This document shows, one piece after another, positions 19,056 to 27,943 of a stretch of DNA of 64,000 bases. Both the position numbers and the translations under genes were made by a program. The DNA lies in NCBI GenBank assembly GCA_902798915.1, contig CADBYM010000016.1:1-64000 (forward strand), written 5' to 3'. Each line of letters opens with the position of its first letter. Within the stretch, counting starts at the first letter, position 1. The notes beneath the pieces are model-generated. The model made no database searches. It saw only the letters and a list, made by a program, of their open reading frames with translations, and was not told the DNA's origin. The stretch is from an uncultured Coriobacteriaceae bacterium. Its GTDB lineage: Bacteria; Actinomycetota; Coriobacteriia; Coriobacteriales; Atopobiaceae.

Positions 19056-19790
19056 ATGATTCTATTTCCTGCCATAGACCTCATTGCCGGTCAGGTCGTG
19101 CGCCTGCGACGGGGCGAGCGCTCTCAGATGGACGTGTATGCTACCGATCCGGTAGCTGTGGCGGAGGACTTCGCTCGCCGCGGCGCGACGTGGATTCACG
19201 TGGTGGACCTCTCCGCAACCTTCGAGGAGAGCGAGGAAGCACGTGCGGCGAATACTGCGGCCATCGAGGCCATATGCCGTGTGCCGGGTATTCAGGTCGA
19301 TACGGGCGGTGGGGTGCGTGACCTCGCGGCGGTCGAGCGGTTGGCGATGGCTGGTGCCAAGCGCATTGCCATCGGCACGGCACTCGTGCGCGACCCGGCA
19401 TTTGCGCGACAGGCCGCTGCGGAGTTCGGTGATCTCGTCGTGGCCGACGTGGCAGCGCGTGACGGGCAGGTGCGTGTGAACGGCTGGCGTGAGGGGGAGG
19501 GTATCCGTGCGGACGAGCTCGTTGCGCGTCTCTCTGATCTCGGTTATCGTCACCTCGTCTTTACTGACATCGCGCGTGATGGCATGCAAACGGGCATTGA
19601 CGTAGGTGCCTACCGTCACATTGCACGCGTTGCTGGGTTTCCGGTGGTTGCATCGGGCGGTATTGCGACGCTCGAGGACTTGTGTGCGCTCGCAGGGGCA
19701 GGGGATGACGTCATTGAGGGTGCGATTACAGGCCGCGCCCTCTACGAGGGAAACTTTTCGCTGGAGGATGCGCTCGCAACCATGCGCTGA
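19056..19790 (+). CDS. hisA: ProFAR isomerase
   Basis: A 244-residue (beta/alpha)8-barrel HisA (phosphoribosylformimino-5-aminoimidazole carboxamide ribotide isomerase). The catalytic aspartate is in FPAIDLIAGQVVRL (about D8), the second in TDIARDGMQTG. Phosphate-binding glycines are in TGGGVRD and ASGGIA. GAAGGATGG precedes the ATG at 19056. It is the last his gene before a 6.9-kb stretch of unrelated genes; hisF and hisI follow after that. Confidence 0.95.
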   Translation: MILFPAIDLIAGQVVRLRRGERSQMDVYATDPVAVAEDFARRGATWIHVVDLSATFEESEEARAANTAAIEAICRVPGIQVDTGGGVRDLAAVERLAMAGAKRIAIGTALVRDPAFARQAAAEFGDLVVADVAARDGQVRVNGWREGEGIRADELVARLSDLGYRHLVFTDIARDGMQTGIDVGAYRHIARVAGFPVVASGGIATLEDLCALAGAGDDVIEGAITGRALYEGNFSLEDALATMR

Positions 19791-19860
19791 CGGGATGTTG
19801 GGGAATCGCCCGCGAGGGGATAGTCCTAGCGGGCATTCTTCGGACATCCTGCGGTGCTGC

Positions 19861-19886
19861 TTGATACCTTCGTTGCGCGGTACAAT
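19861..19886 (+). promoter_or_regulatory. Candidate promoter of the SpoIIE-type phosphatase gene
   Basis: A good -10 TACAAT (19881-19886) lies 36 nt before the ATG at 19923. TTGATA (19861-19866) is at a short 14-bp spacing, so the -35 is uncertain. It supports independent transcription of this gene and the choice of the downstream start. Confidence 0.45.
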
Positions 19887-19922
19887 GACGTGGGTACCAG
19901 CACGGATGACGGGACCGGCGAC

Positions 19923-22226
19923 ATGAACATGGGCAAGGGTATTCATTCTCTCTTAGGATGGCGGGGCCTGTTTGCGGACGAGATGAGGCGAAAACGTGCG
20001 CTCATCTTCTTGATACAGGTCATAATCAGCGTCACGCTTACGTTTACGCAGCTGGGGTTTGCCGGTGTCGGGAATCCGGACGGCCGCTACTTCTACCTCA
20101 TTCTGCTGCTTGTGCCCATAGCGATAGTCCCCCTGCTTCTGGGCACGCTCGCAGGTACCATGTTCGGGTTCATTGCGGGTTGCACATTGCTGGCGCACTC
20201 CTCCATCATGCCGCTTAGCTATTACGAGTACGTGCTCGTTACGCCCGTCACCTCCATAGGCTTGCTCACGCTCTGCGGCTTTGTCCAAGGCATTCTTTAC
20301 GCATGGCTGTTGCCCAAGCACAGCAGTCTGATCAGGCAGACCTTGCTCGTGGGAATTGCGTGCGTCGTCGTCTCTTGGCTCTGCAGTTTGGGATTTGCTC
20401 TGTATGATTCGCGCCTGCAAAGCGAAGGTGCTCTTGCTGGATTCTCAGATGAGGTGGTCACCGTCATTCAGACTGTGTTTGGCCTCACGGACTCTCCCAT
20501 GGCGAGTTTGGAACTGCTGAGCGTCACCACGCAGGCGTGGGTTGATGCGGCGTTCATGGTGATTGCGAGCGAAGGCTTCTACTACTTCTTTACGAAGTTG
20601 AAGGACTTGCAAGAAGGCATTGGACTTCGCCTGCTGTTTGGCATCTGGCTCTTCAACGCCATCGCGACCGTAGCCATGATTGTTACTATAGGGAGCTTCG
20701 TATCCATCAGCGTTCGCTTGCTGCAGAATGCCGAGAGCAACATGCGCGATGAGATTGATTTTTTGAGCACCCAAATCGACTTGGTGAACGAGCGCGTCGA
20801 TACCTTTGCCACGTTTGTTGACTCCATCGATGCGGGTGGGGACGATCTTGACGCCCAACAGACCAAGGCCCTCGCGCTCTTGTCCGCACCCTACGACGAT
20901 CTTCTGCAGGGATATCCTACGAGCAGCAGCGGGATCGTGATCGTCTTGGTCGACGGTCGTGTGTTCATGTCGGGCAGTGACGCATTCCCCTTGGGTGCAA
21001 AGCTCGACTCTCTCGTCGACGCCGACGTGCGCGATGCGATTGCGCGAAGTGCCCGTACGGGCGAGATGCAGCGATTCTTCTTTGCGGGCACCACGGGTGG
21101 ATCGAATGTGGCTGACGGGGGCGAAACGCGTGTCATGCGCATGTCGTATGTGTGCGCAGCAGATAAGGATGATTGCATGATCGTGATGATTCGGCCTTCG
21201 ACGCTCGTGTTCGCAGAACGATTCCGCCTCATGTGCGAGATTTTCGTTGGCATCATCATCACGGCGGTCTCGGTGTATGCGCTCGTCTTTCGGATGTTGG
21301 GGCTTATCGTGAGCGACCGAATCAACAAAACCAACGAGGTTTTGGGGCGCATCACCGCCGGCGACCTTGATGCACGTATGGAAGTTGCGGGCGCACGAGA
21401 GTTCAGGCGGCTTTCCGCGGACATTAATACAACGGTCGATGCGCTCAACGGCTGGATTGAGGAGGCAAATACGCGCATGGACTCCGAGCTTGCGGCCGCG
21501 CGCGCCATACAGGAGTCTGCACTGCCGAGCAAGTTTCCACCCTTCCCACATATTCCGCAGTTCGACGTGTACGCCTCCATGAGTCCTGCCAAGGAAGTGG
21601 GCGGAGATTTCTACGACTTTTTCCTCATCGGTTCGTGTGACGAAGAGGGAGGCAAGCTCGGGTTCATGATTGCGGACGTCTCCGACAAGGGCGTCCCAGC
21701 CGCTCTCTTCATGATGAAGGCAAAGGCTTTGATTCAAGATAGCATGGAGCGCGGCTTGCCGCTCGAGGAGGCCGTCATGCACGCGAACGTGCAGCTGTGC
21801 GAGGGCAATTCCTCGTGCTCCTTCGTGACTGCCTGGATTGGTGTGCTGGACTATGGCGTACATCACGTCGAGTATGTGAACGCAGGTCACAACCCACCGT
21901 TGATTCTGCGTCACGACTTGGGGACGTGGGAGTGGCTCACCGAAACCTCGGGACCGCCGCTGGGTTTGGCAGAAATGCCATATCCGTCGGCCTCGTTCTC
22001 GTGTTCCGTCGGCGACACGCTGTTCTTGTATACGGATGGGGTGACCGAAGCACAAAACACCGACCTCGAGCTCTACGGCGAGAATCGACTGGAGGCGTTC
22101 CTCCAAGAGGTAAGAGAGCCACGGGCGGACGAACTCGTGAAGGCGGTTGGCGAAGACGTTGCGCGCTTTGTAGAAGGTGCCGAGCAATCGGATGACCTCA
22201 CGATGCTCGCGCTCAGGGTCTGCTAG
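19923..22226 (+). CDS. Membrane-bound SpoIIE/RsbU-type protein serine phosphatase with HAMP domain
   Basis: A 767-residue membrane receptor phosphatase. The N-terminal about 265 residues hold some seven hydrophobic helices. Residues about 270-450 form an extracytoplasmic sensor-like region, then one more membrane helix (about 455-475), a HAMP-like linker (IVSDRINKTNEVLGRITAGDLDARM is its core) and a C-terminal PP2C/SpoIIE domain (about 550-767). Metal ligands are in EVGGDFYDFF, IADVSDKG and QSDDLTML. Such phosphatases dephosphorylate a phosphoserine on a STAS antagonist, and a STAS gene lies 3 kb away (25345-25644). The translation start is uncertain; an in-frame GTG at 19854 lies upstream of the candidate promoter. 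Confidence 0.9.
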   Translation: MNMGKGIHSLLGWRGLFADEMRRKRALIFLIQVIISVTLTFTQLGFAGVGNPDGRYFYLILLLVPIAIVPLLLGTLAGTMFGFIAGCTLLAHSSIMPLSYYEYVLVTPVTSIGLLTLCGFVQGILYAWLLPKHSSLIRQTLLVGIACVVVSWLCSLGFALYDSRLQSEGALAGFSDEVVTVIQTVFGLTDSPMASLELLSVTTQAWVDAAFMVIASEGFYYFFTKLKDLQEGIGLRLLFGIWLFNAIATVAMIVTIGSFVSISVRLLQNAESNMRDEIDFLSTQIDLVNERVDTFATFVDSIDAGGDDLDAQQTKALALLSAPYDDLLQGYPTSSSGIVIVLVDGRVFMSGSDAFPLGAKLDSLVDADVRDAIARSARTGEMQRFFFAGTTGGSNVADGGETRVMRMSYVCAADKDDCMIVMIRPSTLVFAERFRLMCEIFVGIIITAVSVYALVFRMLGLIVSDRINKTNEVLGRITAGDLDARMEVAGAREFRRLSADINTTVDALNGWIEEANTRMDSELAAARAIQESALPSKFPPFPHIPQFDVYASMSPAKEVGGDFYDFFLIGSCDEEGGKLGFMIADVSDKGVPAALFMMKAKALIQDSMERGLPLEEAVMHANVQLCEGNSSCSFVTAWIGVLDYGVHHVEYVNAGHNPPLILRHDLGTWEWLTETSGPPLGLAEMPYPSASFSCSVGDTLFLYTDGVTEAQNTDLELYGENRLEAFLQEVREPRADELVKAVGEDVARFVEGAEQSDDLTMLALRVC

Positions 22227-22242
22227 CAAGCGTAAGAATAGT

Positions 22243-22309
22243 CGCGGGGCACACGCCTCTTACCGTGGACTCTGAGTGACTATGAGCCCAGTGAGGTATG
22301 TGCCCCGCG
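22243..22309. terminator. Bidirectional terminator-like hairpin between convergent genes
   Basis: An 11-bp stem (CGCGGGGCACA 22243-22253 with 22299-22309) closes a 45-nt loop containing further short pairings. It lies between the convergent phosphatase and ligase genes. There is no T-run on either side. Confidence 0.6.
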
Positions 22310-22322
22310 ATTCGTTGAGCGG

Positions 22323-25271
22323 TTAAGCGAGAACCTCTACGATGGTGACGCTTGTGGGATCGGTCACCTCAATCATCTTGTTGGTAACAGCGGTAAGCGC
22401 CTCGCTGAATTCGTTGATGCGCTCGTCGGTGTAGATCGTGGCCATGTAGGACAGCATGACGGTAATGTCGTCAGCCGTCTCGAACACCTGGAGGAAGTTG
22501 CGACGTAATGCGGCATCGTTGTGCGGGTCGATTGGCTCCATCTTCGCGTTCATCATGGAGAGGGCAGATGCGTCGGTGATGGCAGCGTTCTCGAACGAGA
22601 GCGCCAGTGCGTCATCTACGTAGGGGTTGTCCTTGGCGGTCGCCCAGTCATATATGCTGTTCGCGATGCCGTCCGAGCTCTGCTTGTTGACTTCCTCATA
22701 GAGGTCGGCGAGTGTGGTGAGCTTGTCCAAACGGACGCCGAGGGGCAGGAGAAGTGCGAGGAAGCCGCCTGCGCTCTGCTTGCGCTTGGTGACGCGATTA
22801 TGGAAGGCGAACTGCGTCATGACGTCACGCTTGCCGGACATCTTGGCGAGGGCGAGCGTCGCGATGGCAGTGAGGAAGCCACTGCGCGTTATGTCGCAGT
22901 TCTGCTCCATTGCAGTAAGGTTCTCCGGCGTCATGTTCGTCGGGATGACGACACGCTTGTTGATGTTGCCGGGCTCCTTCTTGTCGGGCTCAATGATCTT
23001 GTACCAGTCGACGTTCTCGTAGTTCTCCATGTAGTAGTCGTATGCCTTGCGGAATGCGGCGCTCGAGCGCAGGTGCTCCTCGTCCTCGAGGTAGGAATAA
23101 TACGTGTCGAGTTCGAGTGGCATGCCCATGTAGGCGCGTGCAAAGCTCTGGAAGATGATTTGCATGCTCATGCCGTCCATGATGATGTGATGGAAGACGA
23201 TGAGCACGTAGCAATTGCTGTCAGTCTTGATCACGCGCATGCGAATCATGGGGCTGCCCAGAATGTCGAAGGGCTCAATGAGGTGGTCGCGCTTCTCTTC
23301 GAATTCCGCGTCGCTCATGTGCTCGAGTGCCACACGCACGCGACGCATGGGGTCGTAACGCTGCTGGAGGTCGAAGTCCTCATTGAACTCATAAATCGTG
23401 GAGAAGATGGGGTGGTTAATCGTGACCATGCGCGCTGCTTCGAGGACGCGATTGGCGTCAGCATCGGGACCGAAGGAGAAGAGGAAGGGGAAGAGCCACA
23501 TTGGGGCGGTGGGCGTAAAGAGCTGATAGTCGATGACGCTTCTGTGGGTGGGCACAAGCTCGTGGGGGTGCCTGCGCGCCTCCATCTCCTTGTCGTACTC
23601 AGAAACGTCGGAACCCATGGCGCTTTGCTTCTCTGCGTACAACTGTGCGATCTTTTGTACCGTGCGTCCCTGGAAGATGTCGACGGCCGAAAGGTCGTCG
23701 AGGTTCACGAGGTTTAGCACCTTCATGGCGGCAACCGAGCTTCCACCCAGTGCGTAGAAGTCCTCGGTGACGCTCACGTTCTCGATGCCAAGTGCCGCCT
23801 CGAATGCTTTGCACAGCGCCGTCTCGAACTCGTTGCTCGGGGCAACATACTCGCCGCGCTCGATTGTGGCGCGTGGGTCGGGAAGCTCCTTGCGCGCAAG
23901 CTTGCCGTTGGGCAGCAGCGGAGGCTCCTTGATCTGCATGAAGAAGGCAGGAATCATGTAGTAGGGAACGAGCTGCTCCATTGCCTTGCGAATCTCGTCC
24001 TCGCTCTGCTCGAGGTCGCCAAGGTAATAGACGCACACGAACGACTGGTCGGGCTTTTCGAATCCCTTTGCTGCCGCCCACTCCTTGCCGGTGACCCGCT
24101 TGAAGGCCGCCTCGATCTCTGCCGGCTCGATGCGGTTGCCGTCAATCTTGATCATATCGTTGGCGCGGCCAACGAGGACCATGTTTCCATCGGGCAGCAT
24201 GCGTCCGAGGTCGCCTGTGTGGTACCAGCCGTCGCGCAAGGCCTCTGCCGTCTGTTCGGGAAGGTTGATGTACTCGCGGAAGAAGGGGTTCTCGAAGATG
24301 ATCTCGCCGATCTCGCCCTCGGGCACGTCGTCGCCGTCCTCGTTGACGAGGCGAATCTGGATGATGGGCGTGTTCGGCTTGCCGACGGGGCACTCGTCGT
24401 AGGGCTTGTCAATCTCGAATTGGCAGAGGGTGAAGGCGCCCTCGCTCATGGCGTAGTTGTTTACGAGCTTGATTCCGTCGAGGCTGATGCCGTTGGCAGG
24501 CTCTGAACCCGTGTGGACGATTTTGAGGTATGGGCCAAGGTTGCCGCCGACTGCACGGATGAGGGAGGGCGAGAGGTACGAGATGACGATCTTGTTCTCC
24601 ACGTAGTACTGCAGGAGCTTGCGCGGGTTCTTGACGGTCGAGAGCGGAATGATGTAGAAGCAGCACGGTGCGTACATGACGCCCGTGAGCGACTTGATGG
24701 ACACCACGAAGTTGAGCGGTGCGATGAGGGCCCCTCGGGCGCCTGGCTCGATCTGGACGTTGCCGGCGATTGCGTCGAGCTTGATGTCTCCGTACTCATG
24801 CAATACGCCCTTCGGGCGTCCCGTGGAGCCCGATGTGTACACGGCGAAGCACGCGTCGTGGTCATCGGCACGCTCGTAGCCCTGCAAGGGTTCCTGCTCC
24901 TTGAGGATCTTTTCCATGAGGGGGGCGTCGATGGTGAGCTTGCAGCCGCAGTCCTTGCGGATGAACTCGATGCGTTCAGGTGCGTAGGTGTCCTCCACGG
25001 CCACAAACGCGGCACCGGCCTTCCATACGCCGATCATGGCGATGATGGGGAACACGCCACGTGGCAGGCAGATCATGACGAAGTCTTCGCGCCCGATGCC
25101 ATTCTGCTTCAGGTAGCCATATACCCGAGCGGAAGCACGGTCGACGCGCGTTCGTGTCCAGCCCTTATAGTACTGGTCGTCCACCAGCATTATGGAATCG
25201 GGCATTTCGACCGTCCACTTGGTGAACGCGTCCATGAAGTACGGCACTTTGGTGAGGGGGCTCAAATCCAT
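22323..25271 (-). CDS. Single-module NRPS-like protein: adenylation, carrier and condensation domains
   Basis: A 982-residue cytoplasmic protein. Residues 1 to about 490 are an AMP-forming adenylation domain (YTSGSTGRPKG about 144, NNYAMSEG, YHTGDLGR, LPNGKLARKEL about 452). Residues about 500-580 are a carrier domain with phosphopantetheine serine in GGSSVAAM (about S511). Residues about 600-982 are a condensation domain with an intact HHIIMDG (about 691). No thioesterase, reductase or epimerase follows. The A4 core reads NFVVS rather than FDxS, so the Asp that binds the alpha-amino group of amino-acid substrates is absent; a non-alpha-amino carboxylate is inferred. GAGGAAGGA precedes the ATG. 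It is 73 nt downstream of the STAS gene and probably co-transcribed. Confidence 0.88.
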   Translation of the reverse strand: MDLSPLTKVPYFMDAFTKWTVEMPDSIMLVDDQYYKGWTRTRVDRASARVYGYLKQNGIGREDFVMICLPRGVFPIIAMIGVWKAGAAFVAVEDTYAPERIEFIRKDCGCKLTIDAPLMEKILKEQEPLQGYERADDHDACFAVYTSGSTGRPKGVLHEYGDIKLDAIAGNVQIEPGARGALIAPLNFVVSIKSLTGVMYAPCCFYIIPLSTVKNPRKLLQYYVENKIVISYLSPSLIRAVGGNLGPYLKIVHTGSEPANGISLDGIKLVNNYAMSEGAFTLCQFEIDKPYDECPVGKPNTPIIQIRLVNEDGDDVPEGEIGEIIFENPFFREYINLPEQTAEALRDGWYHTGDLGRMLPDGNMVLVGRANDMIKIDGNRIEPAEIEAAFKRVTGKEWAAAKGFEKPDQSFVCVYYLGDLEQSEDEIRKAMEQLVPYYMIPAFFMQIKEPPLLPNGKLARKELPDPRATIERGEYVAPSNEFETALCKAFEAALGIENVSVTEDFYALGGSSVAAMKVLNLVNLDDLSAVDIFQGRTVQKIAQLYAEKQSAMGSDVSEYDKEMEARRHPHELVPTHRSVIDYQLFTPTAPMWLFPFLFSFGPDADANRVLEAARMVTINHPIFSTIYEFNEDFDLQQRYDPMRRVRVALEHMSDAEFEEKRDHLIEPFDILGSPMIRMRVIKTDSNCYVLIVFHHIIMDGMSMQIIFQSFARAYMGMPLELDTYYSYLEDEEHLRSSAAFRKAYDYYMENYENVDWYKIIEPDKKEPGNINKRVVIPTNMTPENLTAMEQNCDITRSGFLTAIATLALAKMSGKRDVMTQFAFHNRVTKRKQSAGGFLALLLPLGVRLDKLTTLADLYEEVNKQSSDGIANSIYDWATAKDNPYVDDALALSFENAAITDASALSMMNAKMEPIDPHNDAALRRNFLQVFETADDITVMLSYMATIYTDERINEFSEALTAVTNKMIEVTDPTSVTIVEVLA

Positions 25272-25344
25272 TTGTTGGTATCCTTCCTCTTTGTGATCCT
25301 AGGGTCGCCACGCCCTCCAATCAGGCAACAGATGAGCTCTTCGA

Positions 25345-25644
25345 CTACTCGATGTTCAAGAGGCTTGCGAGCTTGGTAATCTGGAATACGCCCAAAACGT
25401 TGTCGGAGCAGTTTTTCACCACGTGGGTGCCGTTTGCGCTGACGGTCCGGCAGGCCGAGAGGAACTCACGCAATCCCGCACTCGAGATGTACTCAAGCTC
25501 ACTGCAGTCGATGACGAGGTCGGTTACGCCGTCGAGCTGGTCATTGACCTCGGTGTGGAACTGCTTCGCGGTTGTCGTGTCGAGCCTCCCGCTCGGCTTT
25601 ACGGTGAGGGTTCCTCCGGATTGCTCTGTGTAGATGGTTAGCAT
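25345..25644 (-). CDS. STAS-domain anti-sigma factor antagonist (RsbV/SpoIIAA type)
   Basis: A 99-residue STAS domain protein. It has SGRLDTTTAKQF, LVIDCSELEYISSAGLR and the C-terminal FQITKLASLLNI, all typical of SpoIIAA/RsbV antagonists. The serine before AGL (about S55) is the conserved phosphorylation site. In partner-switching systems the unphosphorylated form binds an HATPase-type kinase/anti-sigma factor; the matching phosphatase is probably the SpoIIE-type protein at 19923. No RsbW/SpoIIAB-like kinase or sigma factor is in the window. It is the first gene of a two-gene operon with the NRPS-like gene. Confidence 0.93.
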   Translation of the reverse strand: MLTIYTEQSGGTLTVKPSGRLDTTTAKQFHTEVNDQLDGVTDLVIDCSELEYISSAGLREFLSACRTVSANGTHVVKNCSDNVLGVFQITKLASLLNIE

Positions 25645-25690
25645 GGTGATGTCCTAACGTCGAGTCGGACCCGCGCGGGGCTTTCTCACC

Positions 25691-25758
25691 ATTCTATGGC
25701 ATTGCGGTTATGCCTCGAAGTGCTGCCGTCTATGTGGCCATTCCAAATTGGTAGACGG
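25691..25758 (-). promoter_or_regulatory. Candidate STAS-operon promoter and upstream hairpin
   Basis: On the minus strand a -10-like TAGAAT (25691-25696) lies about 47 nt before the STAS start codon; its -35 is weak. Upstream of it, CCGTCTA (25726-25732) pairs with TAGACGG (25752-25758). This hairpin could end the transcript of the membrane-protein gene or act as an operator. Confidence 0.35.
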
Positions 25759-25795
25759 TTTAAGGGATGCCGCGTTCGATTCGCGCAAGGTATCG

Positions 25796-26437
25796 TCAGC
25801 CGCCAATGAGGGCGCTCAAGCCGCGCAGCACCACGGCGATGCCCCAGACGCTCAAGAGGGCGAGGGCGAACACAACGGGAATCTTGTTCGTGCCCCATCG
25901 TAGAAAGTGATAGAAATCATACACGATGCCGTTCTCCTCCTCGCCGTGACGAAGTATGCCTTGGAGGTAGAACAATCCATACAGGATGCAGGGAATGAAG
26001 GCCAGGAACGTCGTCTGCCAAGGTAGCGTTCCCACGGGAACGAAGAGGCAGCAGTCGGCGGCGGCAAGCAGCGGGAGGACGAGGTGCATCCAAAAGTTGC
26101 TACCCATGTACATCGACTTCAGATCATATGCGGGAACGAGTATGAAGAGGGCGACCAAGAACGTGAGCATGACGCACGTTGCCGAGATGAGCTTGAGGGT
26201 GAGCAGCCAAGCAGGCAGCATCGACCCCGAGAAGAGGTACGTGACTGCGCAAACGAGCGAAACGATGCCAGAGAACAGGTTGGAAAGAACGGTGAAGTAC
26301 CGGAGGCACATGATGCCTCTATCGGCAAGAAGCCCTCCGCTTTTGCCCCACCCGAACATGAGGCAAAGCCATGCATAGACGGACAACGCCGCAATTGCTA
26401 TGTTTATTGCCAGGCTAGTCATCGTTGCGATATCCAT
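25796..26437 (-). CDS. Pr6Pr-like polytopic membrane protein
   Basis: A 213-residue integral membrane protein with about six hydrophobic helices. The segment CLRYFTVLSNLFSGI after the first helix resembles the conserved RYFTxxSN motif of the Pr6Pr/FAR-17a-like membrane family. The HLVLPLLAAADCCLF and DFYHFLRWG segments also fit. Function is unknown. The start at 26437 is preceded by GAAGGAG; a longer frame upstream has no ribosome site. It lies in the same orientation as the STAS and ligase genes, 151 nt upstream, and may belong to their regulon. Confidence 0.75.
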   Translation of the reverse strand: MDIATMTSLAINIAIAALSVYAWLCLMFGWGKSGGLLADRGIMCLRYFTVLSNLFSGIVSLVCAVTYLFSGSMLPAWLLTLKLISATCVMLTFLVALFILVPAYDLKSMYMGSNFWMHLVLPLLAAADCCLFVPVGTLPWQTTFLAFIPCILYGLFYLQGILRHGEEENGIVYDFYHFLRWGTNKIPVVFALALLSVWGIAVVLRGLSALIGG

Positions 26438-26597
26438 GCCGACTCCTTCGTTTGGGTGGTCGTTCGTGCGTTGTGTTGCAAAGGCGCGACGTGCTCTCGT
26501 CGCCACATGGTGTGGTTCCCATAATACACTAGGAGCGATGATGCTCAGACCACATGAGGTGCGGCGGAGCTTTGACGTCGAGACACCGCCAAACCCA

Positions 26598-26606
26598 TGC
26601 TAGAAT
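26598..26606 (+). promoter_or_regulatory. Extended -10 promoter of hisF-hisI
   Basis: TGC-TAGAAT is a good extended -10 element, 50 nt before hisF. TTGACG (26572-26577) lies too far upstream (23-bp spacer) to be a normal -35. It fits a separate promoter for the displaced hisF-hisI pair. Confidence 0.5.
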
Positions 26607-26655
26607 CAGGTGCCGCATGGCCAATCCGGGCCATGCACAGACGGAAGGGTGGGCC

Positions 26656-27423
26656 ATGCTCACTAAGCGAGTCATTCCGTGTTTGGACGTCAAGGACGGG
26701 CGCGTGGTCAAGGGGGTCAACTTCGTCGACCTCATAGATGCGGGCGATCCCGTGGAGTTGGCGCGCGTCTATGATGCCGAGGGTGCCGATGAAGTCGTGT
26801 TCCTCGACATTACGGCGACCTCTGACGACCGCGCGACGACCATCGAGCTCGCCTCGCATGCGAGTGCCGAGCTACGCATACCCTACACCGTGGGTGGTGG
26901 GTTTCGCGATGTGATGGGCATGTGCCAGATGGTGGCGGCGGGGGCAGACAAGGTCTCGGTGAACTCTGCGGCCGTCAAGGATCCGGAGCTTCTGACCCAT
27001 GCGGCGGCTGCGTTCGGTAGCCAGGCGGTGATTTGTGCCATCGATGCTAAGCGCCGTGGCAAGGCCGACGAATGGGAGGTATACCTGGCGGGCGGACGCA
27101 TTGCGACCGGCATCGACGCCGTCGCGTGGGCCGAAGAGGCGGCGCGTCGTGGTGCGGGCGAGATTTTGCTCACGAGCATGGATCGCGATGGCACCAAGGA
27201 GGGCTTCGACCTCGCATTGACGCGCAAGGTCGCCCGTGCGGTGCCCATTCCCGTCATCGCCTCGGGCGGTGTCGGCACGCTCGAGCACTTTGCCGAAGGA
27301 GTCATCGAGGGGGAGGCAGATGCCGTGCTCGCGGCGAGCGTCTTTCACTTCGGCGTATTCAGCATCCGTCAGGTCAAGGAATATATGGCGGCGCAGGGCA
27401 TCCCCGTGCGACTTGACTTCTAG
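26656..27423 (+). CDS. hisF: Imidazole glycerol phosphate synthase, cyclase subunit
   Basis: A 255-residue (beta/alpha)8-barrel HisF. It has [16 protein letters not shown] with the catalytic Asp near residue 11, the [11 protein letters not shown] phosphate site, [13 protein letters not shown] with the second Asp near 130, and [11 protein letters not shown]. It cyclises PRFAR to IGP and AICAR using ammonia from HisH. The start follows GAAGGG. The gene is 7.9 kb from hisH, separated by the phosphatase/ligase/STAS module. Confidence 0.97.
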   Translation: MLTKRVIPCLDVKDGRVVKGVNFVDLIDAGDPVELARVYDAEGADEVVFLDITATSDDRATTIELASHASAELRIPYTVGGGFRDVMGMCQMVAAGADKVSVNSAAVKDPELLTHAAAAFGSQAVICAIDAKRRGKADEWEVYLAGGRIATGIDAVAWAEEAARRGAGEILLTSMDRDGTKEGFDLALTRKVARAVPIPVIASGGVGTLEHFAEGVIEGEADAVLAASVFHFGVFSIRQVKEYMAAQGIPVRLDF

Positions 27424-27507
27424 CGATGCCGACTGCTTCGCCACAGGTGATTGAGGTCATTTCGATTGCAATCTACGCGCGGGCAAGCGGTTGGGCGAGG
27501 AGGTAAC

Positions 27508-27846
27508 ATGGAACAGGTGAAGGTGGGCGATGTTTCGCTCAAGCTCGATGCGAACGGCCTCATACCTGCAGTCGTGCAGCAGCACGACACCGGCGAGGTG
27601 CTCATGGTGGCCTGGATGAGCGAGGAGAGCCTGAGTCTCACCTTCGAGACGGGTACCACATGGTTCTGGTCGCGTTCGCGCCAGGAGCTCTGGAACAAGG
27701 GTGCCACAAGCGGCAACATGCAGCAGGTCAAGCGCGTGCTCGTTGACTGCGATGCCGACACGCTCGTCGTCGAGGTGGACTCGCCGGGGCCAGCATGCCA
27801 TACGGGACATCGCAGCTGCTTCTATCGGGAACTACGGGGGGAGTAG
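27508..27846 (+). CDS. hisI: Phosphoribosyl-AMP cyclohydrolase
   Basis: A 112-residue monofunctional HisI. It has [36 protein letters not shown] with metal-binding Asp/Cys residues and [12 protein letters not shown]. It opens the purine ring of PR-AMP. Unlike many bacterial HisI it carries no HisE pyrophosphohydrolase domain. GAGGAGG precedes the ATG. It forms an operon with hisF and probably uvrC. Confidence 0.96.
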   Translation: MEQVKVGDVSLKLDANGLIPAVVQQHDTGEVLMVAWMSEESLSLTFETGTTWFWSRSRQELWNKGATSGNMQQVKRVLVDCDADTLVVEVDSPGPACHTGHRSCFYRELRGE

Positions 27847-27853
27847 AGTGCGA

Positions 27854-27943
27854 ATGGGCGAGAGAACCACAAACATGCACGACGGCGACATCGTGCAAGC
27901 GATCGACGAGCTTGCCGGCGAGCTCAACGCCCGTATGCGATGA
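27854..27943 (+). CDS. Possible 29-residue peptide between hisI and uvrC
   Basis: A short frame starts 7 nt after the hisI stop and ends with an ATGA overlap on the uvrC start. The peptide (MGERTTNMHDGDIVQAIDEL then AGELNARMR) is acidic and helical and resembles nothing I recognise. It may simply couple uvrC translation to hisI. It has no convincing ribosome-binding site. Confidence 0.2.
   Translation: MGERTTNMHDGDIVQAIDELAGELNARMR

Noticed and set aside
20445..22229. 594-codon minus-strand frame antisense to the SpoIIE-type gene
   Set aside because: The sense protein has complete membrane, HAMP and phosphatase motifs. The antisense product matches nothing and has a shadow-like composition.
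27854..27943. Remnant of hisE
   Set aside because: The 29 residues do not resemble the HisE N-terminus or its metal-binding EXXE motifs; kept only as a low-confidence small frame.
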